64,000 bases of DNA, taken from contig NZ_JWMA01000199.1 of assembly GCF_000812465.1 (NCBI RefSeq), positions 62,001-126,000 on the forward strand, in the 5' to 3' direction. Source of the DNA: Cupriavidus sp. IDO. Its GTDB lineage: Bacteria > Pseudomonadota > Gammaproteobacteria > Burkholderiales > Burkholderiaceae. A program made the position numbers and the translations under genes. Below the pieces are notes generated by a model, which saw only the letters and a program-made list of their open reading frames with translations, was not told where the DNA came from and did no database searches. This document shows, one piece after another, positions 41,259 to 49,884 of the stretch (positions are counted from its first letter, which is position 1; every line of letters begins with the position of its first letter).

Positions 41259-42368
41259 TTGAACAGGAACTATCGAGCGGCGGCTCTTGCCGTCATGGCG
41301 GCGCACGTGCTGGCCGCGTGTACACCGGACCCCGCATCTGAACACGCGGATGTAAGGCCGGTGCGGACCGTGGTCGCCGGACGCAGCGCCGGGTCGGTCG
41401 GTGCGACCTATTCAGGCGAGATTCGTGCGCGTTACGAAAGTCAGTTGGGATTCCGCACAGCCGGCAAGATCGTCGCACGCACGGTGGAAGTTGGAAGTCA
41501 TGTCAAGCGCGGCCAGCCGTTGTTCCAGCTCGATCCTACGCAGGAAACGCTGCAGGTGGCCGCGGCGGGTGCGGAGGCGGATGCGGCAAGAGGCCGGGTA
41601 GCGCAGGCGCGGGTGGACGTTCAGCGCACTGAGCAGCTGCTGGCCCAGAACTTTGCCTCGCAGGCCGAGCTGGACCAGCAGCGGCTGGCCCTTAACCAGG
41701 CGCAAGCACAACTGCGTTCGGCACAGGCGCGCCAGCAGCTGAATGCCAACATGCGCGGATTCACGACGCTGGTAGCCGACCGCGATGGCGTGGTCAGCGC
41801 AATCAACGCGGAAGCCGGCCAGGTGGTTGCAGCCGGGCAGACCATCGCCACCGTCGCGGCTGACGGCGAACGCGAGGTCTCGGTCAGCATTCCGGAGTCG
41901 CGAGTCGACGAACTGCGCAAGGCGTCGACGCTGAAGATCACGGCCTGGGCGCATCCGGACAAGTCCTGGACGGGCAAGCTCCGCGAGCTTGCGCCGGACG
42001 CGGACAGCGTCACGCGGACGTACTCGGCACGCATTTCCATTCAGGACGCGGATCCGGACCTGCTGCGGCTAGGCATGACCGCGTCTGTCATGGCACCCGA
42101 CGTGGACGGCAGTGGCGTTGTCCGCGTGCCGCTGACCGCCATCGTCGATCATGAACATGGCCGCCAGGTATGGGTGGTTGACCCGAAGACGTCGCGGGTG
42201 ATCGCGCGTGAAGTCAAGCTGGGCGCCGCGCAGAACGACAGCGTCATCGTGGTTGGGGGACTGGCGGGCGGAGAGACCGTGGTCAGTGCCGGTGTGCATA
42301 TGCTGCAGCCTGGCCAGCAGGTGAAAGTGGCCGAGGCGGTGTCTGTCATCGCCAAGGTGGGGGGGTGA
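41259..42368 (+). CDS. RND efflux periplasmic adaptor (membrane fusion lipoprotein)
   Basis: 369 aa, TTG start after GGAGG. Lipoprotein signal ending LAAC (Cys about residue 21). HlyD/AcrA layout: lipoyl-like FRTAGKIVARTVEVGSHVKRGQPLFQLDP, a coiled-coil hairpin (about residues 100-160) and GFTTLVADRDGVVSAINAEAGQVVAAGQTI. It joins the RND pump to the outer-membrane channel. One base separates it from the RND gene. Substrate unknown; probably organic toxicants. Confidence 0.92.
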   Translation: MNRNYRAAALAVMAAHVLAACTPDPASEHADVRPVRTVVAGRSAGSVGATYSGEIRARYESQLGFRTAGKIVARTVEVGSHVKRGQPLFQLDPTQETLQVAAAGAEADAARGRVAQARVDVQRTEQLLAQNFASQAELDQQRLALNQAQAQLRSAQARQQLNANMRGFTTLVADRDGVVSAINAEAGQVVAAGQTIATVAADGEREVSVSIPESRVDELRKASTLKITAWAHPDKSWTGKLRELAPDADSVTRTYSARISIQDADPDLLRLGMTASVMAPDVDGSGVVRVPLTAIVDHEHGRQVWVVDPKTSRVIAREVKLGAAQNDSVIVVGGLAGGETVVSAGVHMLQPGQQVKVAEAVSVIAKVGG

Positions 42369-42369
42369 A

Positions 42370-45300
42370 GTGAAAGGCATCAACCTGTCCGAATGGGCGC
42401 TGAAGCACCAGCAGATGATCGCGTTCCTGCTGTTGCTGTTGTCCGTGGCCGGCGTACTGGCCTACAGCAGCCTGGGCCAGAAGGAGGACCCCGAATTCAC
42501 GATCAAGACCATGGTCGTGCAGGCGTACTGGCCGGGGAGTTCCGCCCAGCAGATGGCCGATCAGGTGACCGACAAGATCGAGCGCAAGCTGCAGGAGGTG
42601 GCGGAGATCGACTATACGTCCACCTACGTGAAGCCGGGCGAAACGCAGGTCAAGGTCAACCTGCGCGAGGACGTACCACCGGGCGCTGTGCCCGATGTGT
42701 GGTACCAGGTCCGGAAGAAGATGGGGGACATCCAGCATACCCTGCCACAGGGCACGCAGGGCCCCTTCTTCAATGACGAGTTTGGGGACACCTTCGGTAA
42801 CCTCTATGCCATCACGGGCGACGGCTTCGACTATGACGATCTGAGACGCATTGCGGACGCTGCGCGTAACGAGTTCCTTCGTGTCGGCGACGTCAACAAG
42901 GTCGACCTGGTAGGCAAGCAGGAACAGAAAATCTATGTGGAGGTCTCCACCGCCAAGCTCGCCTCGCTGGGGATCGACCCGGCACTGATCGCGTCGACGC
43001 TCGCACAAACCAATGCCGTGACTTCGGGCGGGACGGTGCAAACCACCGCGGAACAAGTGCGGCTTGCAGTCAGTGGCGAGTTTGACTCCGTCGAAGGAAT
43101 ACGCGCCATCGGCATCCGTGCCGGCCAGCGTACCTTCCGCCTTGGCGATATCGCAGAGGTCCGTCGCGGCTTTGTGGAGCCTGCCACCTCGAGGATGCGC
43201 TTCAACGGCAACGAGGCGATCGGACTTGCAGTGAGCATGCGCAAGGGCGGTGACGTGATCCGGCTTGGCACAAAGCTTGACGAAGCGGTAAAGCGCATCG
43301 GCTCCAACCTGCCGGTGGGCGTGCAGATCCATGCGGTCAGCGACCAGCCACGTATCGTCGAGCATTCCGTTTTCGAATTCAAGAAGAGCCTGGCCGAGGC
43401 TGTGGTCATTGTGCTCGTCGTGAGCTTCCTGTCGCTGGGCTTGCGCACCGGACTGGTCGTCGCGCTCAGCATCCCGCTCGTGCTGGCCATGACATTCCTG
43501 GCGATGTACGTGATGGGCATCGACTTGCAGCGCATCTCGCTGGGTGCGCTGATCATTGCGCTCGGACTGTTGGTGGACGACGCCATTATTGCCGTCGAAA
43601 TGATGGCGCTGAAGCTCGAGCAAGGCTGGGATAAATTCCGCGCCGCCACGTATGCCTACACGGCCACAGCCTTCCCGATGCTCACCGGCACATTGATCAC
43701 GGCGGCGGGCTTTCTTCCGGTCGGCTTTGCGAAGTCGGGTACGGGCGAGTATGTGTACTCGCTGTTCCAGGTGGTGGGTATTTCGCTGCTGCTGTCATGG
43801 ATCGTGGCCGTCCTCTTTACCCCTTACATCGGCTTCAAGCTATTGAAGGAGCATGCGCACGCGTCGCATGACGAAGATGCGGTCTACCAGCGCGGCTTCT
43901 ATGTCAGGTTCCGCCGCTTCATCGACTTCTGCCTGAAGCATCGCGTGTGGGTGATCGGCATCACGCTCGCTGCGTTCGTGGGCGCACTGGTGCTGTTCAA
44001 GGCAGTGCCCCAGCAGTTCTTTCCGGCATCTGACCGGGCCGAGCTGATTGTTGACCTGTGGATGCCGAGGGCGTCGACCTTCGAGGCGAGCCAGCGCGAG
44101 GTGCAGAAGCTGGAAGGCCTGCTCAAGGGCGATCCGGACATTGCGGCGGTGACCAGCTTTGTCGGCAACGGTGCGCCGCGATTCTACCTGCCGCTCGATG
44201 CGCAGACGCCCAATCTGAACCTGGGCGAGATGCTGGTGATGACGAAGGGCGGTGAGGCCCGGGAGCGCGTCAGGGAAAAGCTCGAGCAGCTGTTCAACGG
44301 AAGATTCCCGAACGTGCGTGGCCGCGTCAATCACCTGGAGAACGGTCCGCCTGTCGGTTACCCGGTGCAGTTCCGCGTGTACGGGCAAGACAACGCCAAA
44401 GTTCGTGCAATCGGGCAGCAGGTGGCGGACATCATGCGTGAAGAGCCGCACGTGCGCCAGGTTAACCAGGACTGGGGCGAACGCATCAAGCGCGTGCAGG
44501 TCGACGTCGACCAGGACAAGGCGCGTGCACTGGGTGTCAGCTCGGGCCAGATCAAAGAGGCCCTTGAAGCCTCGCTGTCCGGCACGCCGATCACGCAGTA
44601 CCGCGAGCAGGACCAGGGTATCGACGTGGTCTCGCGCCTCGTCGCCGCAGAACGCACGGACCTGAACAACCTGAAGGACGCAAAGATCTATGTCCGCGAC
44701 GGCAAGTTTGTACCGGTCTCGCAAGTGGCGCGACTCACGCTTGACAGCGAGGACAGCGAGCTGTGGCGGCGTAACCGCGTGCCAACGCTGACTGTTCGTG
44801 CCGATATCGCAGGGGCGCAGGCACCGGATGTCACGCATGCGCTTCAGCCGAAGATCGACGCACTGGAAAAGGAACTCCCGCTTGGCTACGGCATCGAGAT
44901 CGGCGGCGCTTACGAATCGAGCGCGAAGGCCCAGCGTTCCGTATTCGCGGTGATGCCGGTGACGCTCATCGTGGTGCTCGTGCTGCTGATGATTCAACTG
45001 CAGGACATGAAGAAGATGGCGATGGTCCTGCTGACCGCGCCGCTCGGGCTGATCGGCGTGAGCGCGATCATGGCCGCGTTCCGGATTCCATTTGGTTTTG
45101 TCGCCATGTTGGGCGTGATCGCCCTGGCTGGAATGATCATCCGCAACTCGGTGATCCTGGTCGTGCAGATCGATCAGGACGTAGCCGCCGGTGTCCCGTT
45201 GTGGACGGCCATCGTCGAGGCGGCGGTGCGACGGCTGCGCCCGATCGTGCTGACCGCCCTGGCGGCAATCCTGGCGATGGTGCCGCTTACCCATTCCGTG

Positions 45301-45423
45301 TTCTGGGGCCCCATGGCGTGGGCAATCATGGGAGGGCTCGCCGTCGCCACGGTACTGACGCTCGTCTTCCTTCCCGCTCTGTATGCGACCTGGTACCGGG
45401 CCAGGCGCCCTGCGACCGTCTGA
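42370..45423 (+). CDS. RND-family efflux permease (HAE1-like)
   Basis: 1017 aa, GTG start. 12 TM topology with large loops after TM1 and TM7. The TM4 proton-relay motif GLLVDDAIIAVE keeps both aspartates (AcrB D407/D408 equivalents), which separates it from the metal-type CzcA at 58628. It uses the proton gradient to expel drugs or solvents with the MFP before and the TolC-type gene after. Probably repressed by the divergent TetR. Confidence 0.94.
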   Translation: MKGINLSEWALKHQQMIAFLLLLLSVAGVLAYSSLGQKEDPEFTIKTMVVQAYWPGSSAQQMADQVTDKIERKLQEVAEIDYTSTYVKPGETQVKVNLREDVPPGAVPDVWYQVRKKMGDIQHTLPQGTQGPFFNDEFGDTFGNLYAITGDGFDYDDLRRIADAARNEFLRVGDVNKVDLVGKQEQKIYVEVSTAKLASLGIDPALIASTLAQTNAVTSGGTVQTTAEQVRLAVSGEFDSVEGIRAIGIRAGQRTFRLGDIAEVRRGFVEPATSRMRFNGNEAIGLAVSMRKGGDVIRLGTKLDEAVKRIGSNLPVGVQIHAVSDQPRIVEHSVFEFKKSLAEAVVIVLVVSFLSLGLRTGLVVALSIPLVLAMTFLAMYVMGIDLQRISLGALIIALGLLVDDAIIAVEMMALKLEQGWDKFRAATYAYTATAFPMLTGTLITAAGFLPVGFAKSGTGEYVYSLFQVVGISLLLSWIVAVLFTPYIGFKLLKEHAHASHDEDAVYQRGFYVRFRRFIDFCLKHRVWVIGITLAAFVGALVLFKAVPQQFFPASDRAELIVDLWMPRASTFEASQREVQKLEGLLKGDPDIAAVTSFVGNGAPRFYLPLDAQTPNLNLGEMLVMTKGGEARERVREKLEQLFNGRFPNVRGRVNHLENGPPVGYPVQFRVYGQDNAKVRAIGQQVADIMREEPHVRQVNQDWGERIKRVQVDVDQDKARALGVSSGQIKEALEASLSGTPITQYREQDQGIDVVSRLVAAERTDLNNLKDAKIYVRDGKFVPVSQVARLTLDSEDSELWRRNRVPTLTVRADIAGAQAPDVTHALQPKIDALEKELPLGYGIEIGGAYESSAKAQRSVFAVMPVTLIVVLVLLMIQLQDMKKMAMVLLTAPLGLIGVSAIMAAFRIPFGFVAMLGVIALAGMIIRNSVILVVQIDQDVAAGVPLWTAIVEAAVRRLRPIVLTALAAILAMVPLTHSVFWGPMAWAIMGGLAVATVLTLVFLPALYATWYRARRPATV

Positions 45424-45452
45424 TCGCGAATGTGACGTTGAGAGTAATTTCG

Positions 45453-46817
45453 ATGAAAAGATTGAGTATGGCCCTGCGGGCCGGGCAGGTGGCTTTGGGC
45501 TGCGTGCTTTTCTTGAACGCCGGAGAGTCGGGCGCGATCGATCTCGTGGGGGCCTATCAGCAGGCATTGGCGCATGATCCGACCAGCCTCGCCGCGAATG
45601 ATGCGCTCACGGCGGGGCGGGAGAAGGCAGTGCAGGGCGACGCCTTGCTGCGTCCCCGCGTTAGCCTCCAGGCGACCCTGGACAGGATCAACAATCGTTC
45701 GTCCGGCAACCCGCCGGCCGACCTCGCGCCGTTGGTGTCCAGCGATACTTCGGGAACTGCGCGGCAGGCCGGCGTGGTGCTGGTTCAGCCGCTGTACGAC
45801 AGGACCGCGGTAGCCACGCGGAAGCAGTTCCGCGAGCAATCAAACCTGGCGCAGACCCAGTTCGACCAGTCTCGCCAGGACCTGGCCCTTAGGGTGGCCG
45901 AGGCATACTTCGGCGTAGTGTTGGGTGAGGAAACGCTCCGTGTGGTGCAAGCCGAGAAGGCGGCCTTGCGGCAGCAACGCGACCGCGCGAAGGCGCGCTT
46001 TGACATCGGCCAGGGCAAGATCACTGATCTCCATGAAGCCCAGGCGCGCCTGGATGGGGTCGAGAGTCGCGAAGTCACGGCGCAATCCGCGCTACAGCAA
46101 CGACGCACGCGATTCCAGGAAACCGTCGGCATGCCGCCCGATCAGCTCAGCGGGCTGGCGCCCGGTTTCGCGCCGAGGCCGCCGGAACCGGACAATCTCA
46201 CGGCGTGGCAGGCAAAGGGTGAAGAACAGAGTTACCTGGTCAAGACCAGGCAGTCGGAGCGCGACATTGCCGGCGCGGAGATCGACAAGTACCGCGTCAG
46301 CAGTCGCCCGACCGTCGCGCTCGTGGCGCGTTATGGCGCGCAAGGGCAAACCGGCAACCTGGCTCCCTGGATTGCAGCCAGCAACACCCGAAGCGCGACG
46401 ATCGGCTTGCAGCTCAACATTCCGCTGTACGCGGGCGGCGGACTGGATTCGCGCGAGCGGGAATCCGTTGCGAAGAAGAGCCAGGCGGAGCAGGAGGTTG
46501 CCGCCGCCCGCCGAGACGTGCGCCTGAAGGTTCAGGACGGATTCCTCTCGGTGAAAACGGGCGTGTCGCGCGTCGCCGCACTCGAGCAGTCGCTGACTTC
46601 GGCGCGTAGCGCGCTCGCGGCAACGACGCTTGGCCGGGACGTCGGCACCCGTACGCAACCCGACGTGCTCGACGCGCAGCAGCGCGTGTTCACCGCCGAG
46701 CTCGACCTGGTCCAGGCACGCCTGGACTACCTGCTTGGCCGTCTGCGGCTTGCCGCGGCGGCGGGGGAATTGAGCGAGGAAACCTTGCGCTCGCTGAATG
46801 CCTGGCTCGCAGCCTGA
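45453..46817 (+). CDS. TolC-family outer-membrane efflux channel
   Basis: 454 aa. Signal peptide then IDLVGAYQQALAHDPTSLAANDALTAGREKAVQGDALLRPRVSL, the first TolC repeat. Long helical stretches form the alpha barrel, and GLQLNIPLYAGGGLDSRERES opens the second repeat. The start at 45453 was taken since the upstream frame lies in the RND gene. It completes the tripartite pump; 29 bp after the permease. Confidence 0.92.
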   Translation: MKRLSMALRAGQVALGCVLFLNAGESGAIDLVGAYQQALAHDPTSLAANDALTAGREKAVQGDALLRPRVSLQATLDRINNRSSGNPPADLAPLVSSDTSGTARQAGVVLVQPLYDRTAVATRKQFREQSNLAQTQFDQSRQDLALRVAEAYFGVVLGEETLRVVQAEKAALRQQRDRAKARFDIGQGKITDLHEAQARLDGVESREVTAQSALQQRRTRFQETVGMPPDQLSGLAPGFAPRPPEPDNLTAWQAKGEEQSYLVKTRQSERDIAGAEIDKYRVSSRPTVALVARYGAQGQTGNLAPWIAASNTRSATIGLQLNIPLYAGGGLDSRERESVAKKSQAEQEVAAARRDVRLKVQDGFLSVKTGVSRVAALEQSLTSARSALAATTLGRDVGTRTQPDVLDAQQRVFTAELDLVQARLDYLLGRLRLAAAAGELSEETLRSLNAWLAA

Positions 46818-46829
46818 TCGCGAAACACT

Positions 46830-47564
46830 ATGCTCGGACATCTGCAGCACTATTGGAGTGGCGCCTTCCTCGCCGCCAACGCGTTCATCGGGCTGAACAT
46901 GGTGGGCGCGCTGCTGCTCGGCATGCTGGTTGGCTACGAGCGCTCATACAATGGCCGCGCCGCCGGCATGCGCACTTATGGCCTCGTATGCATGGCGTCG
47001 ACGGCGCTGACTGTGTTCGTCGGCTACCCGGCGCTGTGGTACGGCGGTGTTTCAGCGCACGCCCAGGCAGACCCGACCCATATCGTCCAGGGAGTCGTCA
47101 CCGGCTGCGGCTTCCTTTGCGCGGGCGTCATCATGAAGGACGGCATGAGTATCCGCGGCCTCACGACCGCGGCATCGATCTGGGCTGCCTCGGCCATAGG
47201 CGTGTTGCTAGGCGTTGGATTCTATGCCGCCGCATTGATGCTCGCGGTGCTCTGCGTGGGCTCGATGTCGCTGTTGCACCGGCTGGAGTCCAGGCTACCG
47301 GGGCGCATGACGCTTGATGTATCGCTGACTTTCCAACCGGGAGAAGCGCCTGACCTCGATCTGCTGATCGACAGGGCAAAGTCCCGTGGCTATCGCGTGC
47401 TGCACGACAGCCTGACCATCACATTTGCCGACAACCAGGTCGTGTGGAGAGTCAGCCTGGTCGCACCGGACAAGGCGCGCGCAACATCGCCGGCAGCGCT
47501 GGCGGCCGAGATGGCTGCAACACAGGGTGTCTCTCAGTTCAGCATCCTGCCCGTACGCAGTTGA
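46830..47564 (+). CDS. MgtC/SapB family membrane protein
   Basis: 244 aa. The N-terminal MgtC domain of about five membrane segments has MVGALLLGMLVGYERSYNGRAAGMRTYGLVCMASTAL and GFLCAGVIMKDGMSIRGLTTAASIWAASAIG, which carries the conserved acidic/Gly pattern. A soluble ACT-like C-terminal domain follows. MgtC proteins modulate F-ATPase or magnesium homeostasis. It follows the TolC gene by 12 bp, so it is likely part of the efflux transcript, an unusual association. Confidence 0.9.
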   Translation: MLGHLQHYWSGAFLAANAFIGLNMVGALLLGMLVGYERSYNGRAAGMRTYGLVCMASTALTVFVGYPALWYGGVSAHAQADPTHIVQGVVTGCGFLCAGVIMKDGMSIRGLTTAASIWAASAIGVLLGVGFYAAALMLAVLCVGSMSLLHRLESRLPGRMTLDVSLTFQPGEAPDLDLLIDRAKSRGYRVLHDSLTITFADNQVVWRVSLVAPDKARATSPAALAAEMAATQGVSQFSILPVRS

Positions 47565-47726
47565 GCCGGGTAAGCGAGTACACCGAAACACCCCCACTGC
47601 GGCAAGACGGATGCTGCGCGCTCAAGCCTGGCCGGTATTCATCATGGCACTGCTAGAGCCCCAGCTTCTCCAGAGCGCCCTGGAGAACTGCTTGACTCCC
47701 ATCTGGCAGGGAGGCTCGCGCAAACT

Positions 47727-47751
47727 GGTTAGACATACGGTATGTCTAACC
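47727..47751. repeat. 25-bp perfect palindrome at the left edge of the metal island
   Basis: GGTTAGACATAC-G-GTATGTCTAACC lies 4 bp beyond the stop of the Gly-rich small protein gene (47756). No T-run follows on either strand, so it is a poor intrinsic terminator. It may be a protein-binding or recombination site. Confidence 0.6.
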
Positions 47752-47755
47752 AAAT

Positions 47756-48055
47756 TCAGTGTTTCCGCGCGTGATTGCTGTTGCGATGCATGCGATTTGT
47801 GTGGGCCTTTTCATGACTCGACCCTTCCGAACTCCTCCGGTCCTCGGCACGCTGCAAACCTTTGTCGCGGTCATTGGAAAATGAGCCATTGGAATTCATT
47901 GCGGCCTCATTGCTTGCGTGCCCTGACGCCGCGCCGCCAATATTGCCACCGTTGCCAAAACCGCCGCCTCCCGCGCCCCCACCGCGCGCCGAGGCCGCGA
48001 AGCTCAAACCAATCAGCAGACTCCCAACTGCAACTACCAGTGTCCTCTTGAACAT
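47756..48055 (-). CDS. Small secreted glycine-rich protein, function unknown
   Basis: 99 aa. Signal peptide MFKRTLVVAVGSLLIGLSFAASA, then a Gly-rich linker (RGGGAGGGGFGNGGNIGGAA). The hydrophilic tail is rich in Asn, Ser, Arg and His (NEAAMNSNGSFSNDRDKGLQRAEDRRSSEGSSHEKAHTNRMHRNSNHARKH). No recognised domain. The histidine-rich tail might bind metal (inference). AAGGGGCGG lies before the ATG, and a TATATT -10-like element on the minus strand lies near 48105. Confidence 0.7.
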   Translation of the reverse strand: MFKRTLVVAVGSLLIGLSFAASARGGGAGGGGFGNGGNIGGAASGHASNEAAMNSNGSFSNDRDKGLQRAEDRRSSEGSSHEKAHTNRMHRNSNHARKH

Positions 48056-48570
48056 GACCGCCCCTTTGAGATTTCGAGGATTACCCTCACAAATGCTTAA
48101 TATACAACGGCTGAAATTTGACCTGCGTAACAAACGGTAAGGGTTTTGTGGAACGCCTATCCTTCATGTCGACTGCCTTGGTCTGCGCTTTCAGGGACAC
48201 CATCCTGCGGCTATCCCATCTAATGATGAAAAAAAGACCCCCCGGTACCGGGGGGATCCGGGAGGCCGTGAAGGCGAGGCGAAAACCGGCCCCGCGTATC
48301 CATGCTGGATGATGGCCTTGGAAATGGCATCCGCCTTAGTGCCTAAGCCGTTGCCCCATTAAGTGTGTTTCAGCCGCGAACACGGCGGTTCATCGCCAAT
48401 TCAACGTGATGAAGGCGTTCAGCCAGATCGGGACCTTGTTGTTGCCAGAGCAAATGCGAAAGTGGAAAGCGCCTTTGCTTGGATTGGGCGGTTTCGCACA
48501 GTCGAAGCTGGCGCTTCCGGCCCGCCAGCGCAAAAATTGACTCATTACGAGGTGGCAGGAGCAAGACATC
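48056..48570. other. 515-bp stretch without a convincing gene
   Basis: It holds the leftward promoter of the Gly-rich protein gene, an 18-bp perfect GC hairpin (48238-48255) and the leader of the DUF2188 gene. A 43-codon frame at 48409-48540 is open but lacks a ribosome site and family match. Confidence 0.5.
48229..48255 (-). terminator. Hairpin with T-run on the minus strand
   Basis: CCCCCCGGTACCGGGGGG is an 18-bp perfect palindrome (48238-48255), followed on the minus strand by TCTTTTTTTC. It would terminate leftward transcription, protecting the Gly-rich gene, yet no leftward gene is seen to its right before 49210. Confidence 0.5.
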
Positions 48571-48801
48571 ATGCACGCACACAGCATCCACGTCATCCCA
48601 ACCGGGAAGCACGGCTGGGTCGTCGAGGTTGAAGGGGAAGACGAAGGGAGCGCGGAATACCTGACGCAGGATCAGGCTGTCGCCGCGGGCACAGAAAAAG
48701 CGAAGGAGGATGGCGTGGAACTGTTCGTCCACGGCCGGGACGGAAAAATTCGCGCATGCAAAACCGATAGCAAGGATCCACCCAAGATTGAGGCCAGCTA
48801 G
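48571..48801 (+). CDS. DUF2188 family small protein
   Basis: 76 aa. Single DUF2188 domain: IHVIPTGKHGWVVEVEGEDEGSAEYLTQDQAVAAGTEKAKEDGVELFVHGRDGKIR. These small cytosolic proteins have no known function. Preceded by GGCAGGAG. A second DUF2188 gene occurs at 61868 at the other end of the metal island; both lie near GDCCVxC-type sequences. Confidence 0.85.
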   Translation: MHAHSIHVIPTGKHGWVVEVEGEDEGSAEYLTQDQAVAAGTEKAKEDGVELFVHGRDGKIRACKTDSKDPPKIEAS

Positions 48802-49209
48802 CTGGAAATTCGCTATTCCCGTCCTGGCAAGGCCGTAACCCCTGGCAGGGGCCCGTGGCCATCAGGCAGTGGGTCGTTGCATGGCGACCCTGAGTTCCGG
48901 CCTTGGGCACCATCGAGGGGCGCCTCTGCTTGCGTGGGGGGCTTTTAAATGGTTCTTCGCCGGATTGCGGGACTAGGTTCTTGGATGCGCTGCTGTTTCG
49001 CCGGCGTAGCCGGCGACCTCCTTTTTGGCGCCGTCAAAAAGGAAGTCGCCCGACAGGGCGAAACGGGGCCGTCGAACCATCGACAGCGTCAACCCGCAGC
49101 CACTACCCCCAGGCCCGTCAGCAACAGCCCCTCCAAAACCCAAGCCGCACAAATCGGCAAAAAAAGCCTTTTAAATCTATCTGGTCTGCCGCGTGGCGGC
49201 CGCGGTGGA
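48802..49209. other. 408-bp intergenic stretch with a structured repeat
   Basis: No gene seen. The left half is featureless apart from a GC-rich segment ending in GGGGGGCTTTT near 48950, perhaps a weak terminator of the DUF2188 gene. The right half contains the nested inverted repeat at 48995-49064. Confidence 0.55.
48995..49064. repeat. 70-bp nested inverted repeat
   Basis: Outer arms GTTTCGCC/GGCGAAAC (48995-49002 and 49057-49064) enclose inner arms GGCGACCTCCTTTTTG and CAAAAAGGAAGTCGCC (49012-49027, 49035-49050; 15 of 16 pair). It resembles the T-rich/A-rich dyads common in intergenic regions of Burkholderiales. Between a rightward DUF2188 gene and the leftward GDCCVxC operon it could act as a bidirectional terminator. 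Confidence 0.6.
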
Positions 49210-49437
49210 CTAGCTGTCGACACAAGGCCTGCATGCATCCGCGCGCTGTTGCATTGGCGGGCACTTGCGGCTCCCATACGAACAGAACACGCAGCAATCC
49301 CCTTGCTTTGGCCGAAGCACCGCTTCGCAGCCTTTGCACTGATAGAACCACTGGCAGGCGCTGGTCGGCATGGTCTCTTCCGCGGCGTGACCACACAGCG
49401 GGCAAGTGATGGTGGACTGCAATTGGATACCGCTCAT
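49210..49437 (-). CDS. GDCCVxC-domain small cysteine-rich protein
   Basis: 75 aa. Two CxxC pairs (ITCPLCG, YQCKGCEAV) precede the hallmark GDCCVFCSYGS, then CPP and a late CxxC. This is the GDCCVxC domain family, whose members elsewhere may carry selenocysteine in place of a cysteine; here all are Cys codons. Ten or more Cys in 75 residues point to metal binding or redox work in the cytosol. Cotranscribed with the DUF190 gene 25 bp upstream. A broken relative lies at 62115-62231 under a mercury-type promoter. Confidence 0.8.
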   Translation of the reverse strand: MSGIQLQSTITCPLCGHAAEETMPTSACQWFYQCKGCEAVLRPKQGDCCVFCSYGSRKCPPMQQRADACRPCVDS

Positions 49438-49462
49438 GGCGCAAAGGAGCACGATAGGGGGT

Positions 49463-49786
49463 TCAAGGCTGGGCCTTGCCAACTGAGCCAAACTCTACGG
49501 GTGTCTTGGTGTAGAAGAGATGGATGTCCTCGCGGTTGAGGCGCTCGAAGAGAGCTTCGAGCTCTTCCGCGGTAGCGACCAGCGTAACTTCCTCCGGCCG
49601 GTCGGCAAGTTCGACGAAATGCCAGGAATGGAGGCGGTGGCTATGCCCGATCCCCTCCGCGGCGATCGTATGCGTGGCGCCGCGGACACGCATCTCCTGC
49701 AGCAACTGCATCAGCCAGTGCGAGAGTTGCTTGCCGTGATAGCGACGTCCCTCCTGTGTAAAGAACGTCACCTGGTAGCCTTGCAT
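49463..49786 (-). CDS. DUF190 (PII-like fold) protein
   Basis: 107 aa. DUF190 pattern: YQVTFFTQEGRRYHGKQLSHWLMQLLQEMRVRGATHTIAAEGIGHSHRLHSWHFVELADRPEEVTLVAT. The fold resembles PII regulators and binds small ligands in some members. AGGAGA before the ATG. It lies about 100 bp after the acr3 stop on the same strand and may be read with the ars genes. Confidence 0.85.
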   Translation of the reverse strand: MQGYQVTFFTQEGRRYHGKQLSHWLMQLLQEMRVRGATHTIAAEGIGHSHRLHSWHFVELADRPEEVTLVATAEELEALFERLNREDIHLFYTKTPVEFGSVGKAQP

Positions 49787-49884
49787 TGCCGTCTCCTGCC
49801 ACCCGGTTCCAACGCGTGGCGCGCTGTTCAGGGGCTTTTTTCATGCTAGCTCAATGCCGTCGCCGGTCCAAGGCCCAGATTGCG

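Noticed and set aside
47727-47751. Palindrome as intrinsic terminator of the Gly-rich gene
   Set aside because: No T-run on the minus strand after the stem (it reads AGTTTGCG).
48409-48540. 43-codon open frame (MKAFSQIGTLLLPEQ...)
   Set aside because: Looks protein-like but has no ribosome site, no family recognised and no supporting context.
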